A stretch of DNA of 64,000 bases, taken from positions 496,001 through 560,000 of the forward strand of contig CP124755.1 of assembly GCA_029972135.1 (NCBI GenBank). Reading direction: 5' to 3'. Each line of letters begins with the position of its first letter. Position 1 is the stretch's first letter. A model generated the notes under the pieces. The model searched no databases and was not told where the DNA came from. It was given only the letters and a program-made list of their open reading frames with translations. This document shows, piece after piece, positions 8,864-18,171 of this stretch. A program made the translations under genes and the position numbers. This DNA comes from Candidatus Thiocaldithrix dubininis (GTDB lineage: Bacteria > Pseudomonadota > Gammaproteobacteria > Thiotrichales > Thiotrichaceae).

Positions 8864-9999
8864 TAGGCTGTTGCCTCCACTAATTGACGAATGGCATCCG
8901 GCATAATTTTGCCTTCATGGGTTAATAATGCGCCTGCAATCACTTCATCATTAAAATCAGGCTGATACTGCCCCTCTTTGAGCATAGGGCTTAGAAAATT
9001 AAATAAGTTCTTGGCGTACATTTCAGACGCGTGGACTGGCACTTGGCTAGGTACGTTTAACGGTGCATGAATCAGGATATCGTTATGCATAACGGTTTGC
9101 CCCGGCTGACTTAAGCTACAGTTGCCACCGCCTTCTGCCGCCAAATCAATAATCACCGCGCCGGGCTTCATACCCTCTACCGTCGATTTGGGAATAATTT
9201 TGGGCGAAGGGCGACCGGGCACAGCCGCTGTAGTAATCAATACATCGGCGGTTGCAATATGTTTGGCTAATTCCGCTTGTTGTTGCTGCTTCTCTTCGGC
9301 GGTTAATTCACGCGCATAACCCCCTGCACCTTCCGCACTAATGCCCAGCTCAATAAATTTCGCGCCTAATGATTGTACTTGCTCTTTGGTGGCTGAACGC
9401 ACGTCATAGCCTTCAACCATTGCGCCTAAACGTTTGGCGGTGGCAATGGCTTGTAAACCGGCGACGCCTGCACCAATCACAATCACTTTGGCGGGGCGAA
9501 TAGTACCAGCGGCGGTTGTTAGCATCGGGAAAAACCGCACGGATAAATCTGCGCCCATAATAGCGGCTTTATAACCAGCAACAGCCGCTTGCGAGGACAA
9601 TACGTCCATCGCTTGCGCCCGCGAAATACGCGGTACTAATTCCATTGCAAAGCTAGTCACGCCTTGATCACGCAAGGCTTTTACGCGCTCGGGGTATTTA
9701 TACGGCTGTAACGTGCCAATTAATACGCTACCCGCTGGCAATTGTTGAATATCGGCTAATTCAGGGGGTTGTACTGTCCAAATAATTTTGGCTTGTTTGT
9801 ATAACTCAGCCGCTGAATCAACTAAGTTTGCACCGGCTTGTGTAAACGTACTGTCTGGAATTAGAGCAGCCTGACCCGCTCCGGCTTCAATTGCTACTTG
9901 TACGCCCAGTTTAGCTAATTTTTGGATAACGCTGGCTTCAATGGCAACGCGCCGCTCACCCGCCAAGCGCTCTTGGGGGATTCCCACGATTAGGGACAT
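8863..9999 (-). CDS. pntAA: NAD(P) transhydrogenase, alpha-1 NAD-binding subunit
   Basis: The 378-residue soluble protein is the NAD(H)-binding domain I of transhydrogenase, homologous to alanine dehydrogenase. It begins with the typical GIPQERLAGERRVAIEASVI segment. The dinucleotide-binding motif (VIGAGVAGLQAIATAKRLGA) sits at about 173-192, followed by the RSATKEQVQSLGAKF segment. It has no membrane helices, because that part is the separate alpha-2 gene downstream. A good ribosome site (GGAG) lies just upstream of the ATG at 9999. It is the first gene of the operon, so the promoter should lie in the 10000-10130 gap. Confidence 0.97.
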   Translation of the reverse strand: MSLIVGIPQERLAGERRVAIEASVIQKLAKLGVQVAIEAGAGQAALIPDSTFTQAGANLVDSAAELYKQAKIIWTVQPPELADIQQLPAGSVLIGTLQPYKYPERVKALRDQGVTSFAMELVPRISRAQAMDVLSSQAAVAGYKAAIMGADLSVRFFPMLTTAAGTIRPAKVIVIGAGVAGLQAIATAKRLGAMVEGYDVRSATKEQVQSLGAKFIELGISAEGAGGYARELTAEEKQQQQAELAKHIATADVLITTAAVPGRPSPKIIPKSTVEGMKPGAVIIDLAAEGGGNCSLSQPGQTVMHNDILIHAPLNVPSQVPVHASEMYAKNLFNFLSPMLKEGQYQPDFNDEVIAGALLTHEGKIMPDAIRQLVEATA

Positions 10000-10131
10000 A
10001 TTCTAACTTCTCCAAGTTTGTGGTGAGTTTTAATGATGAAATAAGCAGAAAGACTAAGCGTCTATGCTAGTCAACATGTTAGCGGAGGGGTGAAAGCCCA
10101 TTAAATATTCATAACAGGGTAGAGCAGGCAC

Positions 10132-10159
10132 AAAAAAGCCAGCGCGAGGCTGGCTTTTT
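10132..10159 (-). terminator. Terminator after the OmpA-like gene
   Basis: A stem of AAAAAGCCAGC paired with GCTGGCTTTTT has A/T runs on both flanks, so it could act in both directions. It lies 27 bases after the stop of the OmpA-like gene. Confidence 0.85.
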
Positions 10160-10185
10160 GTTTAAATACCAAAGGTACTTAAGAA

Positions 10186-10827
10186 TTAACGACCACGAGT
10201 GCCGGATGCCGTTACATCTACGCGGCGGTCAGCAGCGCGTTGTTCAGCAGTTGCAGGTGGTTGTTTAGCTTGAGATTCACCTAAACCTTGAACTTGTAAT
10301 GCAGCGGCTGGAATGCCTTTGCCTACTAAGTAGTTAGCTACAGATGCAGCACGGCGTTTAGATAAATCTAAGTTATAAGCGTCAGTACCGATGTAGTCAG
10401 TGTGACCTGAAACGCTAATACCGCTTACGCGAGCGCCTTGTAAACCACCCACGAATTGGTCTAATGCCATCATACCCGCTGGTTTCAGAGTAGCTTTATC
10501 GAAGTCGAAGGTCGTATCCGCACTCAGTGAAACTTTTTGGATTGGTTTAGGTTGTGGTTTAGGTTGCGGTTTTGGCTGTGGTTTAGGTTTAGGTTTTGGC
10601 TGTGGTTTAGGTTGTGGTTTAGGTTTAGGTGGAGGAGCTACCTCACCTTCACAGCCTTCTGGCATACTACCAAATTGTGCTTGTACGCACTCACCTGCGC
10701 TATTTTTCACTGCTTCGCCAGCACTGTTTTGTACGTATTTTCCGTCTTCTGCTGCGAACGCAGTAGTGGTCATCATAACTGCGACCATTGCAGCTATACT
10801 GACACCTGCAACTTTTTTCAGAGTCAT
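10186..10827 (-). CDS. OmpA-family peptidoglycan-associated protein with Pro-Lys linker
   Basis: The best start is the ATG at 10827, which has AAGGAG about eight bases upstream and begins a clean signal peptide (MTLKKVAGVSIAAMVAVMM, cleaved after AFA); a longer in-frame extension to 10935 has no such support. The mature protein has a short N-terminal section with a repeated NSAGE motif, a Lys-Pro-Gln linker of about 30 residues, and a C-terminal OmpA-like peptidoglycan-binding domain (VSGHTDYIGTDAYNLDLSKRRA). There is no N-terminal beta-barrel, so the OmpA likeness concerns only the cell-wall anchor. It is probably a periplasmic or outer-membrane-associated wall anchor. It is transcribed alone, divergent from mazG. 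Confidence 0.88.
   Translation of the reverse strand: MTLKKVAGVSIAAMVAVMMTTTAFAAEDGKYVQNSAGEAVKNSAGECVQAQFGSMPEGCEGEVAPPPKPKPQPKPQPKPKPKPQPKPQPKPQPKPIQKVSLSADTTFDFDKATLKPAGMMALDQFVGGLQGARVSGISVSGHTDYIGTDAYNLDLSKRRAASVANYLVGKGIPAAALQVQGLGESQAKQPPATAEQRAADRRVDVTASGTRGR
10540..10632 (-). repeat. Short tandem repeat encoding a Pro-Lys-Gln linker
   Basis: Units of the type ggtttaggttgtggttta repeat about ten times and encode alternating PKP and QPKP. The repeat is in frame inside the OmpA-like gene and joins its N-terminal part to the peptidoglycan-binding domain. Copy number of such repeats often varies between strains. Confidence 0.85.
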
Positions 10828-11082
10828 TGTGATCTCCTTAAGCCTGGTTTCGAGTTCAAGTTGTTGAATAATTATCCAGTTGTCTGAATCTGTATTCTGA
10901 GCAGACCCCGCACAATAGCTGCCTTGCTCAACCAATGTGCTATATATACAACATGCTGGGAGATTATAGGTTAAATAACCTTTATAAGCTACCTGCCGGG
11001 ATCATTTTTCCCAACAAATGTATCATTATTACAACATTTTGTATACTGGACGCATCGACACAATAAGATAGTAGGCAAAGGT

Positions 11083-11904
11083 ATGCAAGGCAAAAGATCC
11101 CCGCTAATTCAAGCAATCAATGATCTATTAGAAATTATGGCGCAGTTGCGTAATAAAGAAACAGGTTGTCCGTGGGATTTAAAGCAAACATGGCAAAGCT
11201 TATTGCCTTATACCTTAGAAGAAGTTTATGAAGTAGTAGATGCGGTTGATCGGCAAGATGCCCCCGCGTTGTGTGATGAATTAGGCGATTTATTATTACA
11301 AATCGTGTTCATGTCGCAAATTGCACAAGAACAGGGGCTATTTAGTTTTCAGGATGTAGTACATGCCATTAGTCAGAAAATGCTAAGACGGCATCCGCAT
11401 GTGTTTGCTGATACTAACTATGCCTCCATTGAGGAGCAAAAGCAGGGCTGGGAAGCCATTAAGCAAGCCGAGCGTGCGGCAAAATCGACCGAAACCAATA
11501 ATCCATTTTTTGCGGATATTCCTTTAAGTCTTACGGCATTACAACGCAGTGAAAAATTACAAAAGCGTGCGGCACGTGTGGGTTTTGATTGGCAAACTTG
11601 GCAACAAGTTGTACCAAAAATTCAGGAAGAATTAGCAGAAGTGGTCGAAGCCGTTGAACAACAACAAGGGCAAGCCCGCATTCAAGAAGAAATTGGTGAC
11701 TTATTATTTGCGGTTACTAATTTGGCGCGTTTCTTACATGTGAATTCTGAAAATAGTTTACGGCTGGCAAATCATAAATTTGAAAAGCGCTTTTTACAGA
11801 TGCAAGGCTATTTATTAGCGCAAGGTTTGACCTTAGAACAATGTGATTTAGCGCAAATGGAAGAGGCTTGGTTGGCGGTGAAGCAATTAGAAAAAAATAC
11901 CTAA
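11083..11904 (+). CDS. mazG: Nucleoside triphosphate pyrophosphohydrolase
   Basis: MazG hydrolyses (d)NTPs to the monophosphate and pyrophosphate and helps keep damaged nucleotides and ppGpp in check. The 273-residue length matches the two-domain E. coli form. The N-terminal domain has the PWDLKQTWQSLLPYTLEEVYEV start and the metal-binding EExxE/ExxD pattern (LEEVYEV with DELGDLLLQIV). The second domain repeats it (EELAEVVEAV with EEIGDLLFAV). It is a lone gene divergent from the OmpA-like gene, with its own terminator. Confidence 0.95.
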   Translation: MQGKRSPLIQAINDLLEIMAQLRNKETGCPWDLKQTWQSLLPYTLEEVYEVVDAVDRQDAPALCDELGDLLLQIVFMSQIAQEQGLFSFQDVVHAISQKMLRRHPHVFADTNYASIEEQKQGWEAIKQAERAAKSTETNNPFFADIPLSLTALQRSEKLQKRAARVGFDWQTWQQVVPKIQEELAEVVEAVEQQQGQARIQEEIGDLLFAVTNLARFLHVNSENSLRLANHKFEKRFLQMQGYLLAQGLTLEQCDLAQMEEAWLAVKQLEKNT

Positions 11905-11907
11905 AAA

Positions 11908-11937
11908 AATGCCCCCGGTAGTCGGAGGCAATTTTCC
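11908..11937 (+). terminator. Terminator after mazG
   Basis: TGCCCCCG and CGGAGGCA form a stem with one mismatch around a short loop, followed by ATTTT, a few bases after the mazG stop. A run of A residues precedes it. Confidence 0.7.
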
Positions 11938-11990
11938 ACACAGAAGGCTTTATTATTGTTATTCGCAGATTCTTATTATTATGTTCTTAC

Positions 11991-12250
11991 TTCCTTTAAA
12001 TCCCCCTTGCTTTTAAAGCAAAGGGGCTGAGGAGTTGGGACGGTCAGACATTTTATTGTTATTCATCGTTAAGTCTGCTCTCATTCCCTTAGGGCTTGCT
12101 GAAACTTGTTGTTATTGTTAGTACAAGGCTTCCTTAAATTTCCTCCTGCTTTAAACACAGGAGGAGATAGGAGTCGGGATCGGCTAGGCATTTTATTGTT
12201 GTTAATGGTTAAGCCTGCTCTCATTTCCCTTGGGGCTTGCTGGTAAACTT
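11991..12250. repeat. Two tandem copies of a ~139-bp-period repeat with palindromic cores
   Basis: Copy 1 (about 11991-12107) and copy 2 (about 12130-12250) share TTCCTTTAAA-like beginnings, an inverted repeat core, the string ATTTTATTGTT, and GTTAAGNCTGCTCTCATT followed by GGGCTTGCTG. The cores are 12001-12026 (CCCCTTGCTTT/AAAGCAAAGGGG) and 12142-12165 (TCCTCCTG/CAGGAGGA). The cores differ in sequence but keep pairing, which suggests selection on structure. Read on the minus strand, each copy has an AAGGGA-like site followed by ATGAGAGCA. No transposase or att-like end is seen. The rest of the 11938-12467 gap is AT-rich without a recognisable gene. Confidence 0.75.
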
Positions 12251-12397
12251 CTAATCCGTTAGCCCTTATTTTTATTGTTGTGTCCTTGTGATAACTCTAT
12301 TGCAACCCCTGTGCCAACTGTAAACATGATAAATAAATTATTAATTTATAAATAAATTTAATTAATTAATGTATTTTTTAAGCAGAAATGACATAAA

Positions 12398-12424
12398 CAA
12401 CCTTGTCAGTTTGTGACAAGGTTG
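12398..12424 (-). terminator. Terminator after ruvA
   Basis: An 11-bp perfect stem CAACCTTGTCA/TGACAAGGTTG with a five-base loop is followed on the minus strand by TTTATG, 44 bases past the ruvA stop. Confidence 0.75.
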
Positions 12425-12467
12425 ACATGTATTCAGTTGGAAATTTCAGCGAATTGTCAGAATTGAC

Positions 12468-13064
12468 TTAGCGTAAGCTGGCACGCAAGGCTTGGCGGAT
12501 CATATCTTCCACGCTTAAACCTTGGTTTTCATAAGCGGCAATCATTTGGCTGGCTTGTACAGGTTTATAACCCAAGGCAAGTAAGGCATTAATCGCTTCA
12601 TCACTATGCGACAGGCTAAAGGGCTTAGCCGTTGTGTTGTTTACCGCTTCAGTTTCGGTCAGTTTGGGCAAGCGGTCGCGTAATTCAATGACTAAACGTT
12701 CAGCGGTTTTCTTGCCCACGCCCGGGATTTTGCTCAGGCGTGTAATATCGTTGCTATGAATCGTGTGATTAAATTCCACAGGACTCATACCCGAGACAAT
12801 CGCCAACGCCATTTTAGGGCCAACACCATTTACTTTTAAGAGTAAGCGGAAGAGTTCGCGTTCGGTGGTCGTGCTGAAGCCGTATAAGGCTTGCGCATCT
12901 TCACGAACTACAAAATGCGTATATAGGGTGGCTTCTTGCTCAAGTTCGGGCAAGTCGTAGAACGTAGTCATAGACGCCTGTACTTCATAGCCCACGCCAT
13001 TTACATCAATTAATAAATCAGGCGGTTGTTTAATTAATAATTTTCCGCGTAATAAACCAATCAT
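12468..13064 (-). CDS. ruvA: Holliday junction branch migration protein RuvA
   Basis: RuvA binds four-way junctions and loads the RuvB motor. The 198-residue protein has the standard start ([10 protein letters not shown]), an OB-fold domain, two helix-hairpin-helix motifs ([18 protein letters not shown] and [19 protein letters not shown]) and the C-terminal RuvB-binding domain ([17 protein letters not shown]). It overlaps ruvC by four bases. RuvB, which often follows, is not in this window, so the resolvasome genes are split here. Confidence 0.97.
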   Translation of the reverse strand: MIGLLRGKLLIKQPPDLLIDVNGVGYEVQASMTTFYDLPELEQEATLYTHFVVREDAQALYGFSTTTERELFRLLLKVNGVGPKMALAIVSGMSPVEFNHTIHSNDITRLSKIPGVGKKTAERLVIELRDRLPKLTETEAVNNTTAKPFSLSHSDEAINALLALGYKPVQASQMIAAYENQGLSVEDMIRQALRASLR

Positions 13065-13579
13065 GAGGATGACCTTGTACTTGCTTGCGCAAGGCGTTGA
13101 TTAATATGCCCCACATGCGCATGGCATAAGGCAATAGCCAGTGCATCAGCAGCATCTGCTTGTAATGTGCCATGTAAACCCAACATATATTTAATCATGT
13201 GTTGCACTTGGGTTTTATCGGCTGAACCTTTACCAACGGTGGCTTGCTTGATTTCACGCGGGCTGTATTCCGCAACCGTTAAACCAGCGACCACGCCCGC
13301 ACAAATTGCTGCACCGCGTGCTTGCCCCAGTTTTAATGCACCACCTGCGTTAGTCGCTACAAACACATTTTCAATCGCCATTTCCTGCGGTTGGTACTGT
13401 TGAATAATGCTTGTCACTTCAGCAAAGATTTTGCCTAGACGGTCGGGCAGTAAGGAATCACGATGTAGGCGCAGACAAGCACTATATATATGAGTGCTAC
13501 GTTGCCCATTGCTATCAATCACCCCGATACCCATTTGCCGAGAACCGGGGTCAATGCCTAAGATACGGCGAATATTCAT
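13061..13579 (-). CDS. ruvC: Holliday junction resolvase RuvC
   Basis: RuvC cuts Holliday junctions symmetrically as a dimer. At 172 residues it has the usual length, with the RNase H-like catalytic acids in [16 protein letters not shown] (first Asp), MAIENVFV (Glu) and the C-terminal [20 protein letters not shown] segment. It begins one base inside the yebC stop and overlaps ruvA by four bases, forming the conserved yebC-ruvC-ruvA block. Confidence 0.97.
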   Translation of the reverse strand: MNIRRILGIDPGSRQMGIGVIDSNGQRSTHIYSACLRLHRDSLLPDRLGKIFAEVTSIIQQYQPQEMAIENVFVATNAGGALKLGQARGAAICAGVVAGLTVAEYSPREIKQATVGKGSADKTQVQHMIKYMLGLHGTLQADAADALAIALCHAHVGHINQRLAQASTRSSS

Positions 13580-14328
13580 TAGCCGTGTGCTTCTAAGGCT
13601 TCATCGCTGATGTCCGCATTGGTATAAACGTCTTGTACGTCGTCCAAATCTTCCAGCATATCAATCATTTTCAGCAATTTAGCCGCTATATCGCCATCCA
13701 CAAAGGTGGAGTTATCGGCGCGTAAGGTGACTTCAGCATTATCTGGCGTAAAACCCGCCGCGACTAAGGCATCTTTCACCGCAGTAAAATCTTCCGGTGC
13801 AGTAATAATTTCCGCAGAACCGTCTTCATCCATTTGAATATCATCAGCACCGGCTTCTAATGCTGCTTCCATCAGCTTTTCTTCATCAACGCCGGGGGCG
13901 AAGTTCATTACACCAATCTTTTTAAATTGGAAAGCAACTGAACCATTTGTGCCTAAATTGCCGCCGTGTTTGGTAAACGCATGGCGTACTTCACCTACAG
14001 TACGGTTAACGTTATCGGTCATGGTATCCACTATGACGGCAATCCCGCCCGGGCCGTAACCTTCATAACGCACTTCCGTATAATTTTCTGCGCCGGTCTC
14101 ACCCGAACCACGTTTACACGCTTTTTCGATGGTATCTTTCGGCATATTTGCGCCCAAAGCTTTATCAACTGCTAAGCGTAACCGAGGGCTTGCATTTGGA
14201 TCAGAGGTTTTACCTTCACGGGCTGCAACCGTAATTTCACGGATGAGCTTTGTCCAAATTTTACCGCGTTGTTTATCTACTGCCGCTTTTTTATGCTTAA
14301 TATTTGCCCATTTACTATGGCCAGCCAT
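13579..14328 (-). CDS. yebC: YebC/PmpR family (TACO1-like) protein
   Basis: The family acts as a translation factor that eases ribosome stalling on difficult proline-containing stretches, and some members were described as transcription regulators. The 249-residue protein begins with the invariant [18 protein letters not shown] and contains [15 protein letters not shown] and the typical acidic C terminus. It is the first gene of the yebC-ruvC-ruvA operon, the order conserved in many proteobacteria. The promoter should lie in the 14329-14425 gap. Confidence 0.96.
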   Translation of the reverse strand: MAGHSKWANIKHKKAAVDKQRGKIWTKLIREITVAAREGKTSDPNASPRLRLAVDKALGANMPKDTIEKACKRGSGETGAENYTEVRYEGYGPGGIAVIVDTMTDNVNRTVGEVRHAFTKHGGNLGTNGSVAFQFKKIGVMNFAPGVDEEKLMEAALEAGADDIQMDEDGSAEIITAPEDFTAVKDALVAAGFTPDNAEVTLRADNSTFVDGDIAAKLLKMIDMLEDLDDVQDVYTNADISDEALEAHG

Positions 14329-14425
14329 GTGAAACTCTCATCATTAATTTTTGCAAAATGACGCTTAGTTTAACACAAACTGACGGCAAGGTTAGAACGC
14401 CCATCGCGCAAAATCTGCCATATGC

Positions 14426-15271
14426 TTAACGTTGTGATAACACCGTTTTTAAAATAGTCGGTGGCGTCGCTGCAATCCGAAAATCATCAAAATCCGCGTA
14501 GCAATCCCAACGCGGCGCCCAATCAGCAGTATTGCCACCGTGGAAGGTGCTAAAAATAAAGGAGTCAATCATACCTTTATTACCATAGCGCCATAACATA
14601 TCGTGCCGATCCGCAATCTTTTGATTATTTAACCAAATAGTATAAGTTCCATCGCTTTTTCCCGGATTGTTTAAACGAATGCGTTGGGTAATCGTGTACC
14701 AGACATCCGGTTTTAAGAAGGTATTGGTTTCCCAGCTTTCACCCCAGTGATTTTCCTTAGGCATACCCACGTAATACACATACGGTACAAGTTTGCCATC
14801 GTTTAACCACATTAAACGCGCTGTCCAGCCGTCACCGTGCACGGGTTTAACCCCGTTAGAATATTTGCCATCGCCACTGGCTAAACCGGGTAATTTACCG
14901 CCTTTGCGAAAATCAAAGTTAGGCTGAAAACGTACCCGATAGCTGAGGTAATATTCCTCTGCTTGCTGTAAACGTACCAACGCTTGACCGCCACTTTTAA
15001 CCGGCCCGACTTGATGCGCAGGGTATTTAATGCGTAATAAGCGGCTACGGGGATTTGCTTTATCAATTTCAATACAAGCACGCCCGCGTGTGCCATCCCA
15101 CACGGCTGATTGCCAATCTTGTTGAAACAGTTTTCCTGTATAAATTTGTTTGACGGGTAATTGATTGAAACTGACGGTCAGTTCCCCTTGGGGTGTTGCA
15201 GCGCTCGCAGCCGCCGAACTCCCTATTCCTGCTAATAGACCCATTAGCAGTGTAGAAGTACGTAATTGCAT
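14426..15271 (-). CDS. Secreted polysaccharide lyase family 14-like protein
   Basis: The start is taken at the ATG at 15271, which opens a signal peptide (MQLRTSTLLMGLLAGIGSS, cleavage near ASA); the frame continues open upstream to 15346 without signal-like sequence. The mature ~255 residues have features that I associate with PL14 beta-jelly-roll lyases: GGKLPGLASGDGKYS, GWTARLMWLNDG and YVYYVGMP, then DVWYTITQRIRLN and a C-terminal ADFDDFRIA. Family members cleave alginate- or glucuronan-type uronic polymers; the substrate here is unknown. It could degrade the cell's own exopolysaccharide or sheath material. It is divergent from the following small membrane protein gene. A ribosome site is not clear. 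Confidence 0.7.
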   Translation of the reverse strand: MQLRTSTLLMGLLAGIGSSAAASAATPQGELTVSFNQLPVKQIYTGKLFQQDWQSAVWDGTRGRACIEIDKANPRSRLLRIKYPAHQVGPVKSGGQALVRLQQAEEYYLSYRVRFQPNFDFRKGGKLPGLASGDGKYSNGVKPVHGDGWTARLMWLNDGKLVPYVYYVGMPKENHWGESWETNTFLKPDVWYTITQRIRLNNPGKSDGTYTIWLNNQKIADRHDMLWRYGNKGMIDSFIFSTFHGGNTADWAPRWDCYADFDDFRIAATPPTILKTVLSQR

Positions 15272-15395
15272 ATAAACATTAAGCCCGATGTTTACTCTTT
15301 GATTGAGAGTATATTTTAAACGGAAAAGTTCCCGACAAAATAACACTTTCTATACTATGAAAGGTGGACAGGGGTTGTATAGGGGAAGTGAAGCC

Positions 15396-15809
15396 ATGAG
15401 CGCAGACGGTTGGGTTATTTTACTGCTTATTATTTTTATCTTAGGTTTCCTATTGGGTTATCGAATCGGTACAGCCAAAGCGTTTGATGAAGGCTTTAGT
15501 CAAGGTGAACTTAAAGGCATACAACGTGGGCATGAAATAGGACAGTATGATGGCTTAAAGGCGGGATTACGGGCGGAAATGATTCAAGCTATGCAAAAAA
15601 CGTTTAAGGATATGCCCACCGCTGATCCTGAAATGGAAGCAATGCGGGGGCAGGTACGGCAAGAATTATTCACTGCATTACAAGACGCTAAGCCAAAGGA
15701 AAACAAAGAGAAATCCGCAAAATATCAATTTGATCCCATGCAGTGGTCGATTTATGGTTGGATTATTTTATTTCTATTGGCATTTAGTTTGGCTTATATA
15801 TTTCTGTGA
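15396..15809 (+). CDS. Hypothetical protein with two terminal membrane helices and a Gly-spaced helix
   Basis: The start at 15396 is preceded by AGGGGA at the right distance; an upstream in-frame ATG at 15303 overlaps the divergent gene and is less likely. The 137-residue protein has an N-terminal membrane helix (WVILLLIIFILGFLLGY), a middle section with Gly every three to four residues (FDEGFSQGELKGIQRGHEIG), a charged linker, and a C-terminal membrane helix ending LAFSLAYIFL. The Gly-spaced segment suggests a packed helix or hairpin. I do not recognise the family. Confidence 0.7.
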   Translation: MSADGWVILLLIIFILGFLLGYRIGTAKAFDEGFSQGELKGIQRGHEIGQYDGLKAGLRAEMIQAMQKTFKDMPTADPEMEAMRGQVRQELFTALQDAKPKENKEKSAKYQFDPMQWSIYGWIILFLLAFSLAYIFL

Positions 15810-15916
15810 AAACACTTAGGTTCTGTAGGATTTGAATGTGATATTTGTCAGCACAGAGTCAGTCTAGGTCTGCTATGTTAATAGCTGAGCGTTATTGACT
15901 ATAGTGGAGCGATAGA

Positions 15917-17002
15917 ATGAGTCAACAGAACGATGTTGTTGATAACAAATCTAATGAAGAACAAGCGTTAAATGCAGGGTTAGAGACCTTAGCAACGGTG
16001 CAAAACAGTACCAAAGCGCAAGACGCAAAAGTAACAGCCGCAGAAGATATTTTAGACAAGTCTAATATGCCCGTTAAAGATGGCGAAATGGCATTAAAAG
16101 CCTTAGAGTCTATTTTAGAAGGTGCATCACCCGATGATGCGGCTGCTTTAAAAAGCGCTTTATTGCGTTGGCAGAAGTTTGAAGCGGGTATGCCCGTTAG
16201 CCCAGATGATGAATTGGTAGATGACTGGCGTAATGCGGTTTATCCATACAAAAATCGTTTGTCGCGTAAAACTTACGAAAAGCAAAAATATCATCTACAA
16301 GTCGAACTGCTGAAATTACAAGCATGGGTTAAAGAAACCGGGCAACGCTTAGTAATTTTCTTTGAAGGCCGGGATGCAGCGGGTAAGGGTGGTGCAATTA
16401 AACGCTTCATGGAGCATCTCAATCCACGGGGGGCGCGTGTAGTGGCGTTAGAGAAACCGACCGATTTGGAAAAAGGTCAGTGGTATTTCCAGCGTTATAT
16501 TCAGCATTTACCATCAGCGGGTGAAATCGTGTTGTTTGACCGTTCTTGGTATAACCGCGCTGGGGTTGAGCGGGTTATGGGTTTCTGTACCAATGAAGAT
16601 TACCAAGCGTTTATGCGCCAAGCACCTGAATTAGAACGTGATTTAGTGAATAGCGGTATTCACTTGATTAAATTCTGGTTCTCCGTTAGCCGTAAAGAAC
16701 AACGTCGTCGTTTTAAAGAACGTGAATTACATCCCTTAAAACAATGGAAGCTAAGCCCGATTGACTTAGCTTCCTTGGATAAATGGGATGATTACACCAA
16801 AGCGAAAGAATCTATGTTCTTCCATACCGACACCTCTGAATCGCCTTGGATTGTCATTAAATCCGACTGTAAAAAACGTGCACGCTTAAATGCAATGCGT
16901 TATGTTTTGAACAAATTGGATTACAAAGGTAAAGATAACCGTAATATTGGCAATACCGACCCGCTGATTGTGGGACGTGCCAGCTTTAACGGTCAAGCTT
17001 AA
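15917..17002 (+). CDS. ppk2: Polyphosphate kinase 2
   Basis: PPK2 enzymes use inorganic polyphosphate to phosphorylate nucleotides. The catalytic domain (about residues 105-345) has the family Walker A (FEGRDAAGKGG, 149-159), the NPRGARVVALEKPT segment, Walker B-like EIVLFDRSWYNR (203-214) and the lid around RRRFKERELHPLKQWKLS. A hydrophilic N-terminal extension of ~100 residues, rich in Asn, Glu and Ala, is unusual. The protein resembles the single-domain class I type that favours NDP phosphorylation, but class cannot be fixed by eye. It is a lone gene with a terminator shared with the convergent neighbour. Confidence 0.93.
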   Translation: MSQQNDVVDNKSNEEQALNAGLETLATVQNSTKAQDAKVTAAEDILDKSNMPVKDGEMALKALESILEGASPDDAAALKSALLRWQKFEAGMPVSPDDELVDDWRNAVYPYKNRLSRKTYEKQKYHLQVELLKLQAWVKETGQRLVIFFEGRDAAGKGGAIKRFMEHLNPRGARVVALEKPTDLEKGQWYFQRYIQHLPSAGEIVLFDRSWYNRAGVERVMGFCTNEDYQAFMRQAPELERDLVNSGIHLIKFWFSVSRKEQRRRFKERELHPLKQWKLSPIDLASLDKWDDYTKAKESMFFHTDTSESPWIVIKSDCKKRARLNAMRYVLNKLDYKGKDNRNIGNTDPLIVGRASFNGQA

Positions 17003-17012
17003 GCCCAAGACC

Positions 17013-17042
17013 AAGGGGAAGAGGCTTAACCTCTTCCTTTTG
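17013..17042. terminator. Shared terminator between ppk2 and the transglycosylase gene
   Basis: AAGGGGAAGAGG pairs with CCTCTTCCTTTT. The stop codon of the convergent transglycosylase gene lies inside the hairpin at 17026-17028, so one structure ends both transcripts. Confidence 0.85.
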
Positions 17043-17976
17043 GTAATCTTAAAACCTGTCCCACTGATAAATTATCGACAGACTTTAAACCGTTTAAACG
17101 CATTAATTTTTTGACGGGAATACCCGTTTCCTGCATGACACCGTATAAGGTATCGCCGGTTCTGACTTGATAAACCCCTTGCTGTTGACTACGGGTTTTA
17201 CGTTGCCCCCACGGCCAGTTACGTTCTGCGCCTTGCGCTTTAAACAATGCTTGTTTAGTACGTATTCGTTTATTCGCGGGTTTACCGTCATTCACAGGCG
17301 TAAAAATAGCCCCTACTGCTAAATGAGTAGGTTCAGCTTTTACTGCATCATAACGCGCAAAGCGGGCTTGTGATTTACCCTTCGAGAACTTGCTATAAGC
17401 GTGCATGACTTTGCCCACATAATAGCTATTCGGAATACGCCCGGATAAACCCACATTGCCTTCACCCGCGTTATAAGCGGCTACAGCGCGGTGTGTGTTG
17501 CCATTATAGCGGTCTAATAACAAGCTTAGGTATTTTGTGCCGCCATGAATATTTTGCTGGGCACTGTAGCCATTCTTAATATTGAAGCGGCGCGCCGTAC
17601 CCGGCATAAGTTGCATTAAACCTTTTTCGCCGGATGAACCTCGCGCCGTTGGTTTAAAACAGCTTTCAATGGTAATTACCGATTTAATTAAGCTGGTGCT
17701 AACGCCGTATTTTTGGGCGGCTTGATTAATGGTTTGGCGAAAGGGTGATGCTTTAGCTTCTAGCGTATCTGCGCTAAGGGTTTGGCAACCGCCGCCACCT
17801 GTAGGCGTAGCCACTCTGGCTTTGTAACGAAACTTTTTTATTGGTGCTGCGGCGCTGGTACGTTTGAATGATTTAAAGGCTTTAGCGGATGCATGTGCTG
17901 TATTGAAATAAGTCGGTGCAGCCGTCAGCGATACTGTCATTAATGCGCCGACAGTATAAGAAGTGATCTTGTCCAT
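17026..17976 (-). CDS. Lytic transglycosylase with C-terminal LysM domain
   Basis: The start ATG at 17976 begins a signal-like sequence (DKITSYTVGALMTVSLTAAP, ending near AHA). The SLT domain has the catalytic Glu in VITIESCFKPTARG, followed by GEKGLMQLMPGTARRF and AVAAYNAGEGNV, the motifs of family 1 soluble transglycosylases. A LysM peptidoglycan-binding domain closes the protein (YQVRTGDTLYGVMQETGIPV to VGQVLRLPKG). A conserved-looking middle linker separates them. It should cleave the glycan strands in the periplasm. An alternative longer start at 18090 adds 38 residues without signal character. Confidence 0.9.
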   Translation of the reverse strand: MDKITSYTVGALMTVSLTAAPTYFNTAHASAKAFKSFKRTSAAAPIKKFRYKARVATPTGGGGCQTLSADTLEAKASPFRQTINQAAQKYGVSTSLIKSVITIESCFKPTARGSSGEKGLMQLMPGTARRFNIKNGYSAQQNIHGGTKYLSLLLDRYNGNTHRAVAAYNAGEGNVGLSGRIPNSYYVGKVMHAYSKFSKGKSQARFARYDAVKAEPTHLAVGAIFTPVNDGKPANKRIRTKQALFKAQGAERNWPWGQRKTRSQQQGVYQVRTGDTLYGVMQETGIPVKKLMRLNGLKSVDNLSVGQVLRLPKGRG

Positions 17977-18171
17977 AATGATCGTGTTTAGTCCTTTAAA
18001 TGAAAAGTTAGCATAGTTAGCCCCCTTGTATGTAGTGTTAGTGCTTGCGCTTGTCAAGTACAAGGAATGATAGACGCGCTTATTTATCAAGATGTTAGCC
18101 TAATTGCAAGTTCATTTTATAAATCATTGGATGAATGCAGACTGATTGTTAACCCTTAACAAGCGCAATAG

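Noticed and set aside
10540-10632. Possible CRISPR-like or DNA-level repeat array
   Set aside because: The units are under 20 bases, contiguous without spacers, and in frame with the OmpA-like gene.
10537-10887. A plus-strand frame of Trp/Phe/Arg-rich repeats
   Set aside because: It is the complement of the Lys/Pro linker of the OmpA-like gene. It has no ribosome site and its composition follows from the repeat.
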